Positions 22,513 to 30,945 of a stretch of DNA of 37,562 nucleotides are shown in pieces. The notes under the pieces are model-generated. The model did not search any database. It saw only the letters and a list, made by a program, of their open reading frames with translations, and was not told where the DNA came from. Made by a program: the position numbers and the translations under genes. Origin of the DNA: JANLQX01 sp031423635 (GTDB taxonomy: Bacteria > Actinomycetota > Acidimicrobiia > Acidimicrobiales > JANYDT01); assembly GCA_031423635.1 (NCBI GenBank), contig JANPFX010000296.1:1-37562 (forward strand), written 5' to 3'. The first letter of the stretch is position 1. Every line of letters begins with the position of its first letter.

Positions 22513-23172
22513 TCAGGGGGAGAGCCGCTCGATCACCCAGGCACCGCCGGCTTCGTGTCGGTAGCGAAGACGATCGTGGAGGCGGGACGGACGGCCCTGC
22601 CAGAACTCGATCGACGCGGGAAGCAGCCGGTAGCCACCCCACGTCTCCGGGCGCGCCAGTTCGCTCGGGTCGCGCTCGGCGAGACGTTCGGCCGCTGCTT
22701 CCAGCGCGCTGCGACCCTCGATCACCGTGCTCTGCGCGCTTACGATGGCACCTATTCGGCTGCCGACCGGACGGGAAACGAAGTACTGGTCGCTCTCCTC
22801 GGCGGTCACGCGTTCAACCAGGCCGACAACGTTCACCTGACGTTCGAGTCGACCCCAGTAGAACGTGAGCGCGGCACGCGGTTCGGCGGCCAATGCCCGA
22901 CCCTTCTGGCTGGCGTAGTTCGTGAACCAGACGAACCCGCGGTCGTCGAGACCCTTCAGCAGCACCGTCCGCGTCATCGGCTGTCCGTCGAGAACGGTCG
23001 CAAGGGTCATCGCATGCGGTTCGTCGGTTCCGGGAACATGGACCGCGCTCGCGTCGTCGAACCATCGTCGGAACTGCACGAACGGGTCGGCGTCCACCTC
23101 GCTTTCGTCGAGGGTGCCGGCGCGGTAATCCTGGCGGCGGTCGGCCAACGACGTCGGCGGGGTTTCGGGCAC
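22513..23172 (-). CDS. pdxH: Pyridoxamine/pyridoxine 5'-phosphate oxidase
   Basis: An FMN enzyme that oxidises PNP or PMP to pyridoxal 5'-phosphate. DPFVQFRRWFDDA, then TRTVLLKGLDDRGFVWFTNY and SQKGRAL are the FMN/substrate-binding segments. The C terminus RPETWGGYRLLPASIEFWQG, then RLHDRLRY, is the PdxH dimerisation signature. GTG 23172 gives 219 residues, the usual size; a TTG at 23250 would add 26 residues and leave only 18 bp to the divergent YeiH-family gene. Neither start has a clear ribosome site. PLP made here would serve enzymes such as the one at 35871-37160, but no operon link is seen. Confidence 0.93.
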   Translation of the reverse strand: MPETPPTSLADRRQDYRAGTLDESEVDADPFVQFRRWFDDASAVHVPGTDEPHAMTLATVLDGQPMTRTVLLKGLDDRGFVWFTNYASQKGRALAAEPRAALTFYWGRLERQVNVVGLVERVTAEESDQYFVSRPVGSRIGAIVSAQSTVIEGRSALEAAAERLAERDPSELARPETWGGYRLLPASIEFWQGRPSRLHDRLRYRHEAGGAWVIERLSP

Positions 23173-23268
23173 CGAGCCAGTCTTGCTCGCTTTCGAGCGG
23201 CCTGTTCGGCCGTTCGTCCATCGAGCCTCCTCGGCTGGCTCGGCGGTCAACGTCTACCATGACGCCCC

Positions 23269-24351
23269 GTGCCGACCCGAGCCCAACTCCCCGGACTCGG
23301 GCTTGCCGGTCTGGTCGTCGTGCTGGCCTTCGCCGCCGAGAAGTTCGTCAAGTCGCAGACCCCGATCGTGCTGTCACCGCTCGTCGCCGCGGTGCTCATG
23401 GGAGCGCTGCTGACGAACTTGCGCGTCCTGCCCGACATCGCCCGGCCGGGACTGCAGTACGCCGCACGACGACTGCTCCGCGTCGGGATCGTGATCCTGG
23501 GCCTGCAGCTCTCGTTGACCAAGCTACGCGACCTCGGCCTCAAGGGCCTCGCGCTGGTGCTCGTCACCACGACCGTCACCTTCTTCGGGACCCAGTGGCT
23601 CGGCAAACGGCTCGGTCTCTCCCCCGGCCTGCGGCTGCTCGTCGCCACGGGCTTCTCGATCTGTGGCGCATCGGCAGTGGCTGCCATGCGGCCGGTCAGC
23701 GGTGCCGACGATGACGACACGGTCTACGCCATCGGTCTCGTGACGCTGTGCGGAAGCCTCGCCATCGCCATCCTCCCGGCAATCGGACATGCGCTCGGCT
23801 TCGGGGACCTGCGATTCGGGACGTGGGTCGGCGCGAGCGTGCACGACGTCGCCCAGACCGTGGCGACCGCGGCGAGCCGTTCATCCGACGCGGCGCGAGA
23901 GGCGGCGATCGTGGTCAAGCTGACCCGGGTGGTTCTCCTCGCCCCGCTCGTGACCGGAGTCAGCATCTGGCGACGACGGCAATTGGCCGCGGCCGAACGC
24001 AACGCCGTCGAAACTGCCCCCGCCGCGTCGTCTGCTGGCGACAGCCCCACCCCCGGCGCAATGTCGCGCCCGGCCGCAGTCAAGGGTCCCCCGATCCTCC
24101 CGCTCTTCGTCGCCGGCTTCCTCGCCATGGTGGTCCTGAACTCGGCAGTGGACCTTCCCGTCGAGGTTCTCCGCCAGGCGAAGAACCTCGAACGGGTGCT
24201 TCTGGCTGCAGCGTTGGTCGGATTGGGCGCCGGCGTCGATGTCCGCAAGCTGCGGGCGATCGGTCCACGCCCACTGGTCCTCGGCTTGGCGTCGTGGGTC
24301 CTCATCGCGACGATGACGGCGATCGGGGTCGTGGTGCTCGGCATCGGGTGA
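23269..24351 (+). CDS. YeiH/UPF0324-family putative sulfate exporter
   Basis: A 360-residue polytopic membrane protein of the YeiH (UPF0324) family. About ten hydrophobic helices are visible. Family motifs are RVGIVILGLQLSL, the ATGFSICGASAVAAM loop, WVGASVHDVAQTVATA and the C-terminal LVGLGAGVDVRKLRAIGPRP. Members are linked to export of sulfate or sulfur-containing anions, but direct evidence is limited to a few bacteria. The GTG 23269 start follows TACCAT (23255-23260) by 8 nt (leaderless candidate). Divergent from pdxH. Confidence 0.9.
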   Translation: MPTRAQLPGLGLAGLVVVLAFAAEKFVKSQTPIVLSPLVAAVLMGALLTNLRVLPDIARPGLQYAARRLLRVGIVILGLQLSLTKLRDLGLKGLALVLVTTTVTFFGTQWLGKRLGLSPGLRLLVATGFSICGASAVAAMRPVSGADDDDTVYAIGLVTLCGSLAIAILPAIGHALGFGDLRFGTWVGASVHDVAQTVATAASRSSDAAREAAIVVKLTRVVLLAPLVTGVSIWRRRQLAAAERNAVETAPAASSAGDSPTPGAMSRPAAVKGPPILPLFVAGFLAMVVLNSAVDLPVEVLRQAKNLERVLLAAALVGLGAGVDVRKLRAIGPRPLVLGLASWVLIATMTAIGVVVLGIG

Positions 24352-24394
24352 CCGGCGCACCCACATTCTCCAATTTGGGCATACGCTCAACTCC

Positions 24395-25321
24395 ATGGCT
24401 TCGTCGGATCACCACCGCAGCTCCGACGCCGATCCGGCAGTCGCGACGCCACTCGACCTTCTGACCTCTTCGGTCCGCGCCACGCTGTCCGGGGCGATCC
24501 GCCACCAACTCGTCGGCGACCGTGTTCCGTCACGAGATCTGAGCGCGCCACTTGACGGCGATCCCGGGCTGTTCGGTCCGGGCAGCGCGACCTGGCAGGT
24601 CCACGCCGACGCGGCGATGCTCATCGGCGGCGTACGGGCTCTGCTGTTGCAGACGATGCATCCCTTGGCCATGGCCGGAATCGCGGAGCACTCGGCGTAC
24701 CGGACCGATCCCATGGGCCGTCTGTGGCGGACGTCGGAGTATGTCGGGACCACCAGTTTCGCCGCGACGGCCGAGGCGGAGCGCGCCGTGGCCATGGTCA
24801 AACGGGTTCACCAGCGAGTACGGGGGACCGCCCCCGACGGACGGCCGTATGACGCGAACGACCCGCACCTCATGGCCTGGGTGCACCATTCGCTCACGGA
24901 GAGCTTCTTCGTGGCGTACCAGCGGTACGGGGCGGAGCGGCTCAGCGCGACCATGGCCGACCGCTACGTCGCGGAACAGGCGACGTTGGCCGAGATGCTC
25001 GGCGCAACCTCGCCCGGCCCGGCCCGCAGCGTCGCCGAACTCCGATCATGGATGAGTGGCATCCGGCCCGAGCTACGCGCCGGCGCTCAAGCCCGAGAAG
25101 CCGTTCGTTTCCTGCTTCTCCCGCCTCTTCCGATCATCAGCCGCGGACCCTATGCGGTCATCGCCGCGGCGGCGGTAGGACTGCTCCCCGGTTGGATCAA
25201 CCGATCGCTACGCGTCCCCGTGGTCCCCTTGGTCGACCCCATTGCCGTCCGGCCGGTCGCCAAGGCGCTGTCGGCCGTCATCAGCTGGGCCCTCAGTGCA
25301 CCGCCGGCCACGAACGGCTGA
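24395..25321 (+). CDS. MpaB/Lcp-like DUF2236 family protein (putative haem-dependent oxygenase)
   Basis: A 308-residue DUF2236 protein. This family contains latex-clearing protein (Lcp) and the fungal MpaB oxygenase, some of which bind b-type haem. The typical segments are ALLLQTMHPLAMAGIAEHSA, RLWRTSEYVGTTSFA, MAWVHHSLTESFFVAYQRYG and WMSGIRPELRAG; histidines in the first and third are haem-ligand candidates. No signal peptide is seen, so it is probably cytoplasmic. TACGCT (24382-24387) ends 7 nt before the ATG. The real substrate is unknown. Confidence 0.87.
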   Translation: MASSDHHRSSDADPAVATPLDLLTSSVRATLSGAIRHQLVGDRVPSRDLSAPLDGDPGLFGPGSATWQVHADAAMLIGGVRALLLQTMHPLAMAGIAEHSAYRTDPMGRLWRTSEYVGTTSFAATAEAERAVAMVKRVHQRVRGTAPDGRPYDANDPHLMAWVHHSLTESFFVAYQRYGAERLSATMADRYVAEQATLAEMLGATSPGPARSVAELRSWMSGIRPELRAGAQAREAVRFLLLPPLPIISRGPYAVIAAAAVGLLPGWINRSLRVPVVPLVDPIAVRPVAKALSAVISWALSAPPATNG

Positions 25322-25352
25322 CGCTCTGCTCGCACGACAGGGACGCGCCACC

Positions 25353-25374
25353 GACCGGCCCGAACGGGCCGGTC
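25353..25374. terminator. Perfect palindrome between convergent DUF2236 and mscL genes
   Basis: GACCGGCCCG, AA, CGGGCCGGTC: a perfect 10-bp stem that could terminate transcription from both sides. No T-tract follows on either strand. Confidence 0.5.
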
Positions 25375-25438
25375 GCCGCACTTCACGACGATGGCACGGC
25401 GCGTTCGGACGGCGGCGCTCCGTCAAGGCTCCGCAGGT

Positions 25439-25801
25439 TCAGCGACCTGCCCTGATGGCATCGCGGATCTCGGCGAGAAGAACCTCTTCCCTGGTGGGGC
25501 CGGCGGGCGGGCTGGCCTTGCGCATCTTCTGGTACGCCTTGACCACGAGGAACATGACGAAGGCGACGACGAGGAAGTTGATGACGGCGTCGAGGAACAT
25601 GCCCACCTTGATGCGGCCCTTGCCGATATCGAAGCCGATCGCCCCGACGGAGGGCTTGCCGAAGATCGCCGCGATGATGCCACCGACGATGCCTTCCGTG
25701 AACGCGGTGACCACGGCGGCGAACGCAACGCCGAGGACGAAGGCAACAGCCAGGTCGACGAGATTGCCCTTGTTGATGAAGTCTTTGAATTCCTGCAGCA
25801 C
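25439..25801 (-). CDS. mscL: Large-conductance mechanosensitive channel MscL
   Basis: A 120-residue pentameric channel that opens under membrane tension to release solutes on hypo-osmotic shock. The N-terminal helix MLQEFKDFINKGNLVDLAVA and the pore helix VAFVLGVAFAAVVTAFTEGI are diagnostic. The second helix FLDAVINFLVVAFVMFLVVK and a cytoplasmic helix (REEVLLAEIRDAI) follow. The start is GTG 25801 with AGGAG 10 nt upstream. A stem-loop GGCACGCCC/GGGTGTGCC (25831-25853) lies just upstream of the ribosome site. Length and layout are normal. Confidence 0.97.
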   Translation of the reverse strand: MLQEFKDFINKGNLVDLAVAFVLGVAFAAVVTAFTEGIVGGIIAAIFGKPSVGAIGFDIGKGRIKVGMFLDAVINFLVVAFVMFLVVKAYQKMRKASPPAGPTREEVLLAEIRDAIRAGR

Positions 25802-25830
25802 GAGGGTGTGCTCCTTTGGTTGACGGAAAC

Positions 25831-25891
25831 GGCACGCCCTCGCTGGGTGTGCCGTAATTCACACTACGGGGACCCTCGACGCAGTGTCGAG
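25831..25891. other. Two hairpins in the mscL-rpf divergent intergenic region
   Basis: GGCACGCCC (25831-25839) pairs with GGGTGTGCC (25845-25853), and CTCGAC (25875-25880) with GTCGAG (25886-25891). They sit between the mscL start and the Rpf gene. A 20-codon frame with a good ribosome site (GAGGAG, then GTG 25910 to TAA 25972) follows. No known riboswitch class, including the c-di-AMP ydaO type common before rpf genes, was recognised. Confidence 0.3.
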
Positions 25892-26034
25892 AACCCGAGG
25901 AGAACGAACGTGAAGCACCCCCAAAGGTCGCGAAAAGGTCCGCCCGAACCTGAACGCGTGGATCGCCGCTAAGGTCGACGCCTTCGACGCGCTGTCCGAC
26001 CGTCCGTCCCCGGATCCAAACCCTGGAGGAAACG

Positions 26035-26616
26035 ATGCGCCGACCCTCGAAACGTCAATTGATTTGTTCGCTTTCGCTCCTCGCCGGGCTGGGGCTCGTT
26101 GCGCCCCGAGCTGACGCTCAGGTCCCCCAACCGCCGGCGGCCGGCAGTCAGGCATCGTCATACGTCGTGGACTCGAGAGACCTCGGCATCGTTCTCCCTC
26201 CTGCGGCCGCGACACCCTCCTCGGTGGCCACCACGGTGAAACCGCGCAAAGCCAAGAAGGCCGCGGTCGCGAGCGTCCCGACGACGGTCGTGGTCAGAAT
26301 CCTCGACCCGATCTCGGCTCCGTCGGCCGCCGCCGCAGGAGCAACGAGCGTCGGGGTCGGCGACGGAGGCGCCATTGCGGAGTCGGTGTGGGCGGCGCTG
26401 CGCAAATGCGAATCCGGGGGGAACTACGCCATCAACTCCGGAAACGGCTACTACGGCGCCTACCAGTTCGCCTCCGGGACCTGGAGGAAGCTGGGCTACT
26501 CCGGCTTACCGCACGAGGCGAGTCCGGCCACCCAGGACGAAGCCGCACGCAAGTTGCAGAGCCAGCAGGGGTGGGCGCCTTGGCCCGCCTGCACCCGCAA
26601 GCTCGGCCTGCGTTAG
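26035..26616 (+). CDS. Secreted Rpf-domain protein (resuscitation-promoting factor-like muralytic enzyme)
   Basis: A 193-residue exported protein. The signal peptide (QLICSLSLLAGLGLVAPRADA) is followed by an Ala/Pro/Thr-rich linker. The C-terminal domain (about residues 118-193) is an Rpf/transglycosylase-like fold: ALRKCESGGNYAINSGNGYY, GAYQFASGTWRKLGY and GWAPWPACTRKLGL. The Glu in KCESGG is the catalytic residue of Rpf enzymes, which cleave peptidoglycan and promote regrowth of dormant cells. GGAGGA lies 5 nt before the ATG. The stop overlaps the stop of the convergent CoA-transferase gene by 4 bp. Confidence 0.93.
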   Translation: MRRPSKRQLICSLSLLAGLGLVAPRADAQVPQPPAAGSQASSYVVDSRDLGIVLPPAAATPSSVATTVKPRKAKKAAVASVPTTVVVRILDPISAPSAAAAGATSVGVGDGGAIAESVWAALRKCESGGNYAINSGNGYYGAYQFASGTWRKLGYSGLPHEASPATQDEAARKLQSQQGWAPWPACTRKLGLR

Positions 26617-27887
26617 CCGACCGCTCCCGAGTCGCGCAGGCGGACGCACTCCTCGGCGGTGTAACCGAGTTCAGCGAGCACCTCATCGGTGTGCGCGCCG
26701 AGGCCGGGCGGCACCGCCCCGATGCGCGAAGGCGTGGTCGAGAAGTGCACCGGCGGACGGGGCTCGCGCATGCGCCCGTAATCGCCGCGGTGGTGCTCCA
26801 CGAGCGTGCCGTTGGCAACGACTTGCGGATGGTCGGCAACGTCGGCCAGGGCCGTGACGCTCGAGCACGGGACGTCGTTCGAGACCATCGCCGACACCAC
26901 CGTCTCCGTGGTGTTCGTCGAAACGAACTCTCCGAGCCCGGGCTGCCAGAGGCCCATGTTTGCCATACGAAGGCCCGCCGTGGCGAGTAAGGGGTTGTCG
27001 ACCCACTCCGGGTGGCCGACCGCCTTCGCCATGCCACGGAATTGGCCGTCGGTGAGAATCGACAGCGTGATGAACCCGTCGGTTGTCCTCGCCAGGGAGT
27101 ACGCCTGTCCGATCACCGGTCCGGGACTGACACGGTCGCGGTCGAGGAACGTCAAACCCATCATCGCGTCGGTCCACAGAAAAGCCAGCGTGGCGTCGAT
27201 CATGGCGACGTGGATGTGCTGGCCGACGACCTCGCCGGTGAGCCGATGGTTGCGTTCGCGGGCGAAGAGGGCCGCAGAGACCGCCTGGGCGACCGTGTAG
27301 GCCGTGATCTTGTCGCAGACGAGGTTCCGGAACAGATTGGGGTCGCCGGTTGCCGGATCGGTCTGGGCGGCGGCGACGCCGACGGTGGCCTGGATGATGT
27401 TGTCGTAGGCGGGACGGTCGGCCATCGGCCCGGAGAAGCCGAATCCGCTGATCGAGACGTAGATCACTCCGGGGTTGTCGGCACGGATCACGGGTTCGTC
27501 GATCCCGAGACGTTCGACCACGCCCGGTCGGAAGTTCTGGATGATCACGTCGGCGCGGGCGCACAGGCGACGGGCGACGGCCTGCCCGGTGGGGTCGCCC
27601 AAATTGATCGCCATCCCGCGCTTCGATCGATTGCACGTGAGCCACAGTGCTGACGTGCCGGAGACGGTCTCCCCGAGATAGCGCATCACGTCGCCGAAGC
27701 CCGGCGGCTCGATCTTGATCACATCCGCGCCCTGGTCACCAAGCATCATGGCGGCGAGCGGCGCCGTGATCATCGTCCCCACCTCGACCACCGTGACGCC
27801 GGCAAGCGGACCCGGGAGATGCGCGTGTTCGGTGTCGGCACGCGAGAAGGATGGTGGCGCGGGGCGCGAACGTTCACTGTCGGACAT
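26613..27887 (-). CDS. CaiB/BaiF family (class III) CoA-transferase
   Basis: About 424 residues; moves CoA between carboxylic acids, a role frequent in actinobacterial degradation of fatty acids, steroids and carnitine. LAGVTVVEVGTMITAPLAA, DVIKIEPPGFGD, NRSKRGMAINL and RADVIIQNFRPGVVERLGID are the family's N-terminal Rossmann-like motifs. RPAYDNIIQATVGVAA holds the Asp corresponding to the catalytic residue. The C-terminal PPGLGAHTDEVLAELGY is the standard ending. ATG 27887 has GAGGAG 7 nt upstream. Acyl substrate unknown. Divergent from the GGDEF-EAL gene, convergent with the Rpf gene. Confidence 0.93.
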   Translation of the reverse strand: MSDSERSRPAPPSFSRADTEHAHLPGPLAGVTVVEVGTMITAPLAAMMLGDQGADVIKIEPPGFGDVMRYLGETVSGTSALWLTCNRSKRGMAINLGDPTGQAVARRLCARADVIIQNFRPGVVERLGIDEPVIRADNPGVIYVSISGFGFSGPMADRPAYDNIIQATVGVAAAQTDPATGDPNLFRNLVCDKITAYTVAQAVSAALFARERNHRLTGEVVGQHIHVAMIDATLAFLWTDAMMGLTFLDRDRVSPGPVIGQAYSLARTTDGFITLSILTDGQFRGMAKAVGHPEWVDNPLLATAGLRMANMGLWQPGLGEFVSTNTTETVVSAMVSNDVPCSSVTALADVADHPQVVANGTLVEHHRGDYGRMREPRPPVHFSTTPSRIGAVPPGLGAHTDEVLAELGYTAEECVRLRDSGAVG

Positions 27888-27927
27888 CAAGCACTCCTCG
27901 TGGTTGTACTGTTACTCTTCGTGGTCG

Positions 27928-30771
27928 ATGGAGGATTCACTCCTGGACCGCACTTCAGTTCCGAATGGAACCGCCGCCATGACCGACCCTTCGCCCGCCG
28001 GTGTGCCACCGGTCACCGTAGCCAGTTCCGATCAGCTACCCCCAGTCGGCGGGCAGATGATGCCGATCGTCGCCAGTTCGTGGCCGCTGTCGACCGACGA
28101 CGGCGTGAGCGCAGGAATCGCCGTCGGTCTACCGCATCTCGCCCCGAAACCGGCCGGGCCGGCGGCCCGGGAACACGATGGGCTGACGGGCCCGGCCTCC
28201 CCCACAGCGGCTCCTGCTGGCGAAGCGCCGCCGTCACCAGAGGCGTGGCGAGCCGACCCCCTTCGGGCCCTCGGTGCACTCACGACAGGACTTCGAGCGA
28301 GCCGGGGCGACGCCGCGCTGGTGCTCACCCGCGCCATGCACGAGGGGCTCGGCGACCGCGTGGTCCTGTGGAGCGTGTCCCTCGACGGGACCCGGGCGCG
28401 TCTCAACGCCGTCGACGGCACGCCGGTCGAACGGCCCTGGACGCCGGCGACCGGCGTCGTCGCCGAGGTTCTCGGAGCCCGCCAGCCCGTCGAGATGGGA
28501 GTGCTCGACGACGATCTCACGGTCGGCCTCGTTCCCCAACGAGGGCGGCTGGCCGAAGAAGACGCCCGCGACTCCGGCCGCGTGTTCGGACGCTTCGTGC
28601 CGATCGTTGCCGCGGCGGCACCGACCGGTCTTCCGGGATCGCCGACCCCCTCGGAGCAGAACGAAGGGCGCATCGTCGGGGTGCTGGGCGTTCTGCGCAA
28701 GCCCGGTCGCCCCCCGTTCGACGCCGTCGACCGAATCGTGCTCGACGCCGCGACGGGTCAGTACGAGAGCACGATGGCCGCCGTCAACGCCGGCGCTGAG
28801 CTCCGCTCGTCGAGTACGGCCGGGCTGACCCCGACCGGCGGCGGAGTCACCCTTGGCCAGTCGCTGCTCGAACGTCTCGGGGAGATCTCGGGGGACTTCG
28901 TCTTCCGCCACCTGTTCTCCGGACGGACCGACTACATCAGCAGCGGGGTGGTCGCCTCGCTCGGCTACTCCCCCGAGGAAGTGATCACCGACGGCGGATT
29001 GCTGAACCGTCTCGTCCATCCCGACGATCGCCATCTGCTCAGCGAGATCGCCGAGGACCCCTCCCGGTGCGACCTCCCGCTGACCATCCGCCTGTTCCGG
29101 CGGAACGGTCAGATCTCCTGGCAGTACATGCGCCTGACGCCGATTCTCGGATCCCCCACCGACGGCAGAGTCGGTGAAGGTGCGGCAGTGCTCGGCATCG
29201 AAGGTTTCGCTACCGACGTGACCGCCATCAAGCAGGCCGAGGCGGAACTGGTCCATCAGGCACGCAGCGACGTCCTCACGGGCCTCGCCAATCGACTGGC
29301 CTTTCGCGAATCGGTCCAGCGTTCGATCGCCCGCCTCGAACGTCACGCTGGGATGTCCGGCGTGCTGTTCTTGGACCTCGACGGCTTCAAGAAGGTCAAC
29401 GACTCGTTCGGGCACGCCGCCGGCGACGACGTTCTTCGTCAGGTCGCCGACACTCTTCGACGCGTGATCCGCCGGGAGGACCTCGTCGCACGTCTCGGGG
29501 GTGACGAGTTCGCGGTGCTGCTCTCGGAGCTACGCACGACCGATGAGGGCGCGGCGACGGCGCGCCGCATCCTGGCCGCGTTCGAAGAATCGCCGGTGAC
29601 GGTCAATGGCATTCCGGCCGACGTGTCGACCGGGATCGGCATCGCCGTGGTGACGGACCCCGCCACTTCTCCGGACGAGTTGATCAACCGCGCCGACATT
29701 GCGCTCTATCAGGCCAAGCGGGCGGGCCGCGGCCGCTGGCAGGTGTACGAAGGCAGTTACGGGTCGCTGACCGTGAGTCAGCTGCCCCTGCCGGAGCACG
29801 GCCCGAGCCAGAGCTCGACGCCCACGCCGTTCGCGACCGCAGGCACCGGCCCCGACGCACCCGGGAACCCTTCGGGCCCGGCGAGGGTGGCAGCTTCGGG
29901 CGAAGCCGCCCCGTCTCGGTCAACCCGTCCGACACGTCCGCCGACCACCGCTCCGGCGCCGGGACCAGTCGTCACCGATGCCATCGCCCGGTCGGCACTG
30001 GCCTCGCGGGATTTCCGCATCCACTACCTCCCTGAGGTCCAGGCGACGACGGGGCACGTCGTCGCCGTCGAAGCGCTCCTCCGCTGGCAGCACCCGACGC
30101 TCGGACTTCTCCCCGCTGCGGCGTTCATCACCGAGCTTGTCGGCCTCGAGACGATGCACGCGATCGGGGATTGGGCACTTCGCGAGTCGTGCCGACAGGT
30201 GGCGTCGTGGCGGGAGCGCTACCGGGTGCCCCTGCAACTCTGGGTGAACGTCGTCCCGGCCCAGATCGCCCGGCCGGGTTTCGCCGAGACGGTGCTGGCG
30301 ACGATCACCGCGTCAGGCCTGTCACCGAGGAACGTCGGCCTCGACGTTCCGGAGGCCCTGCTGCCCACCCTGACCCCACAGGCGGAAGAAGCGCTCGCGA
30401 TCCTCGATCGGGCCGGAGTGCGCCTCGCCATCGATGACTTCGGAGGAGGGACAACGTCGCTACGGACGCTGCAGCGGCTTCCCCTCACGCAGATCAAGCT
30501 CGATCGCGCGTTGATCGAGGCGCTCGACCGACCGAACGGGACGGGATCTGCCGACCTGGTGGGGATGGCGGTGTCCCTGGCCGGCTCGCTCGGCGCCGAG
30601 GTGGTCGCCGTGGGCGTCGAGCGCCACACCCAGCTCGCGCAGGTGCAGGCTCTCCAGTGCGCCTTCGTGCAGGGCTACCTCGCCGGTCACGCCCTCTCGG
30701 CCGACGACATCGAAGCGATCCTCGTTGCCGGCCAGCCAGCCCTACCCGGCCTCGACCCCCTGACCACCTGA
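27928..30771 (+). CDS. GAF-like/PAS/GGDEF/EAL protein with intact GGDEF and degenerate EAL
   Basis: A 947-residue signalling protein without membrane helices. The order is a disordered N terminus, a GAF-like region (about 105-265), a PAS domain (about 310-425; DFVFRHLFSGRTDYISSGVV), GGDEF (about 440-610), a Pro/Thr linker and EAL (about 690-940). LGGDEFAVL at 523 onwards is intact and preceded by the RRED inhibitory site, so c-di-GMP synthesis is expected. The EAL keeps VEALLRW, AIDDFGGG and QGYLAG, but the usual LELTE is GLDVPE (Glu to Asp, about 806) and AEGVE is AVGVE (Glu lost, about 895). It is therefore probably an inactive or receptor EAL. The start may be ATG 27928 (TACTCT 9 nt upstream) or ATG 27979. 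Confidence 0.92.
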   Translation: MEDSLLDRTSVPNGTAAMTDPSPAGVPPVTVASSDQLPPVGGQMMPIVASSWPLSTDDGVSAGIAVGLPHLAPKPAGPAAREHDGLTGPASPTAAPAGEAPPSPEAWRADPLRALGALTTGLRASRGDAALVLTRAMHEGLGDRVVLWSVSLDGTRARLNAVDGTPVERPWTPATGVVAEVLGARQPVEMGVLDDDLTVGLVPQRGRLAEEDARDSGRVFGRFVPIVAAAAPTGLPGSPTPSEQNEGRIVGVLGVLRKPGRPPFDAVDRIVLDAATGQYESTMAAVNAGAELRSSSTAGLTPTGGGVTLGQSLLERLGEISGDFVFRHLFSGRTDYISSGVVASLGYSPEEVITDGGLLNRLVHPDDRHLLSEIAEDPSRCDLPLTIRLFRRNGQISWQYMRLTPILGSPTDGRVGEGAAVLGIEGFATDVTAIKQAEAELVHQARSDVLTGLANRLAFRESVQRSIARLERHAGMSGVLFLDLDGFKKVNDSFGHAAGDDVLRQVADTLRRVIRREDLVARLGGDEFAVLLSELRTTDEGAATARRILAAFEESPVTVNGIPADVSTGIGIAVVTDPATSPDELINRADIALYQAKRAGRGRWQVYEGSYGSLTVSQLPLPEHGPSQSSTPTPFATAGTGPDAPGNPSGPARVAASGEAAPSRSTRPTRPPTTAPAPGPVVTDAIARSALASRDFRIHYLPEVQATTGHVVAVEALLRWQHPTLGLLPAAAFITELVGLETMHAIGDWALRESCRQVASWRERYRVPLQLWVNVVPAQIARPGFAETVLATITASGLSPRNVGLDVPEALLPTLTPQAEEALAILDRAGVRLAIDDFGGGTTSLRTLQRLPLTQIKLDRALIEALDRPNGTGSADLVGMAVSLAGSLGAEVVAVGVERHTQLAQVQALQCAFVQGYLAGHALSADDIEAILVAGQPALPGLDPLTT

Positions 30772-30792
30772 CACTGCGAGAGAGGTTGCCCC
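30770..30792 (-). repeat. Truncated copy (D) of the palindromic repeat tail
   Basis: Twenty-three bases starting GACACTGCGAGAGAGG and ending TTGCCCC are identical to 30852-30874, the tail end of copy C. Here they are followed by unrelated sequence, so the palindrome and hairpin are missing. It begins at the stop codon of the GGDEF-EAL gene. Confidence 0.85.
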
Positions 30793-30857
30793 TCTGCCTG
30801 TCCGGCGCTGCGCCGCTCGCTCCGCTCGACTGCTCGCCACGCACACCGTCAGACACT

Positions 30858-30923
30858 GCGAGAGAGGTTGCCCCCATATATGGGGGCAGAACACCTCCCA
30901 ACAGCGCACGGAGGTGTTCTGCC
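30858..30923 (-). repeat. Palindromic intergenic repeat, copy C (best conserved, inverted)
   Basis: Read on the minus strand: GGCAGAACACCTCC pairs perfectly (14 bp) with GGAGGTGTTCTGCC, then the perfect palindrome CCCCCATATATGGGGG, then CAACCTCTCTCGC. It lies between the convergent GGDEF-EAL and pxpC genes, 22 bp from the pxpC stop. It is the most symmetric of the three copies and may be closest to the active form. Confidence 0.88.
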
Positions 30924-30945
30924 ACATCTCGTCCCGGCGACGGCG

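Noticed and set aside
25910..25972. 20-codon frame upstream of the Rpf gene as a real peptide
   Set aside because: It has a good ribosome site but no other support and its composition is simple; kept only as an observation.
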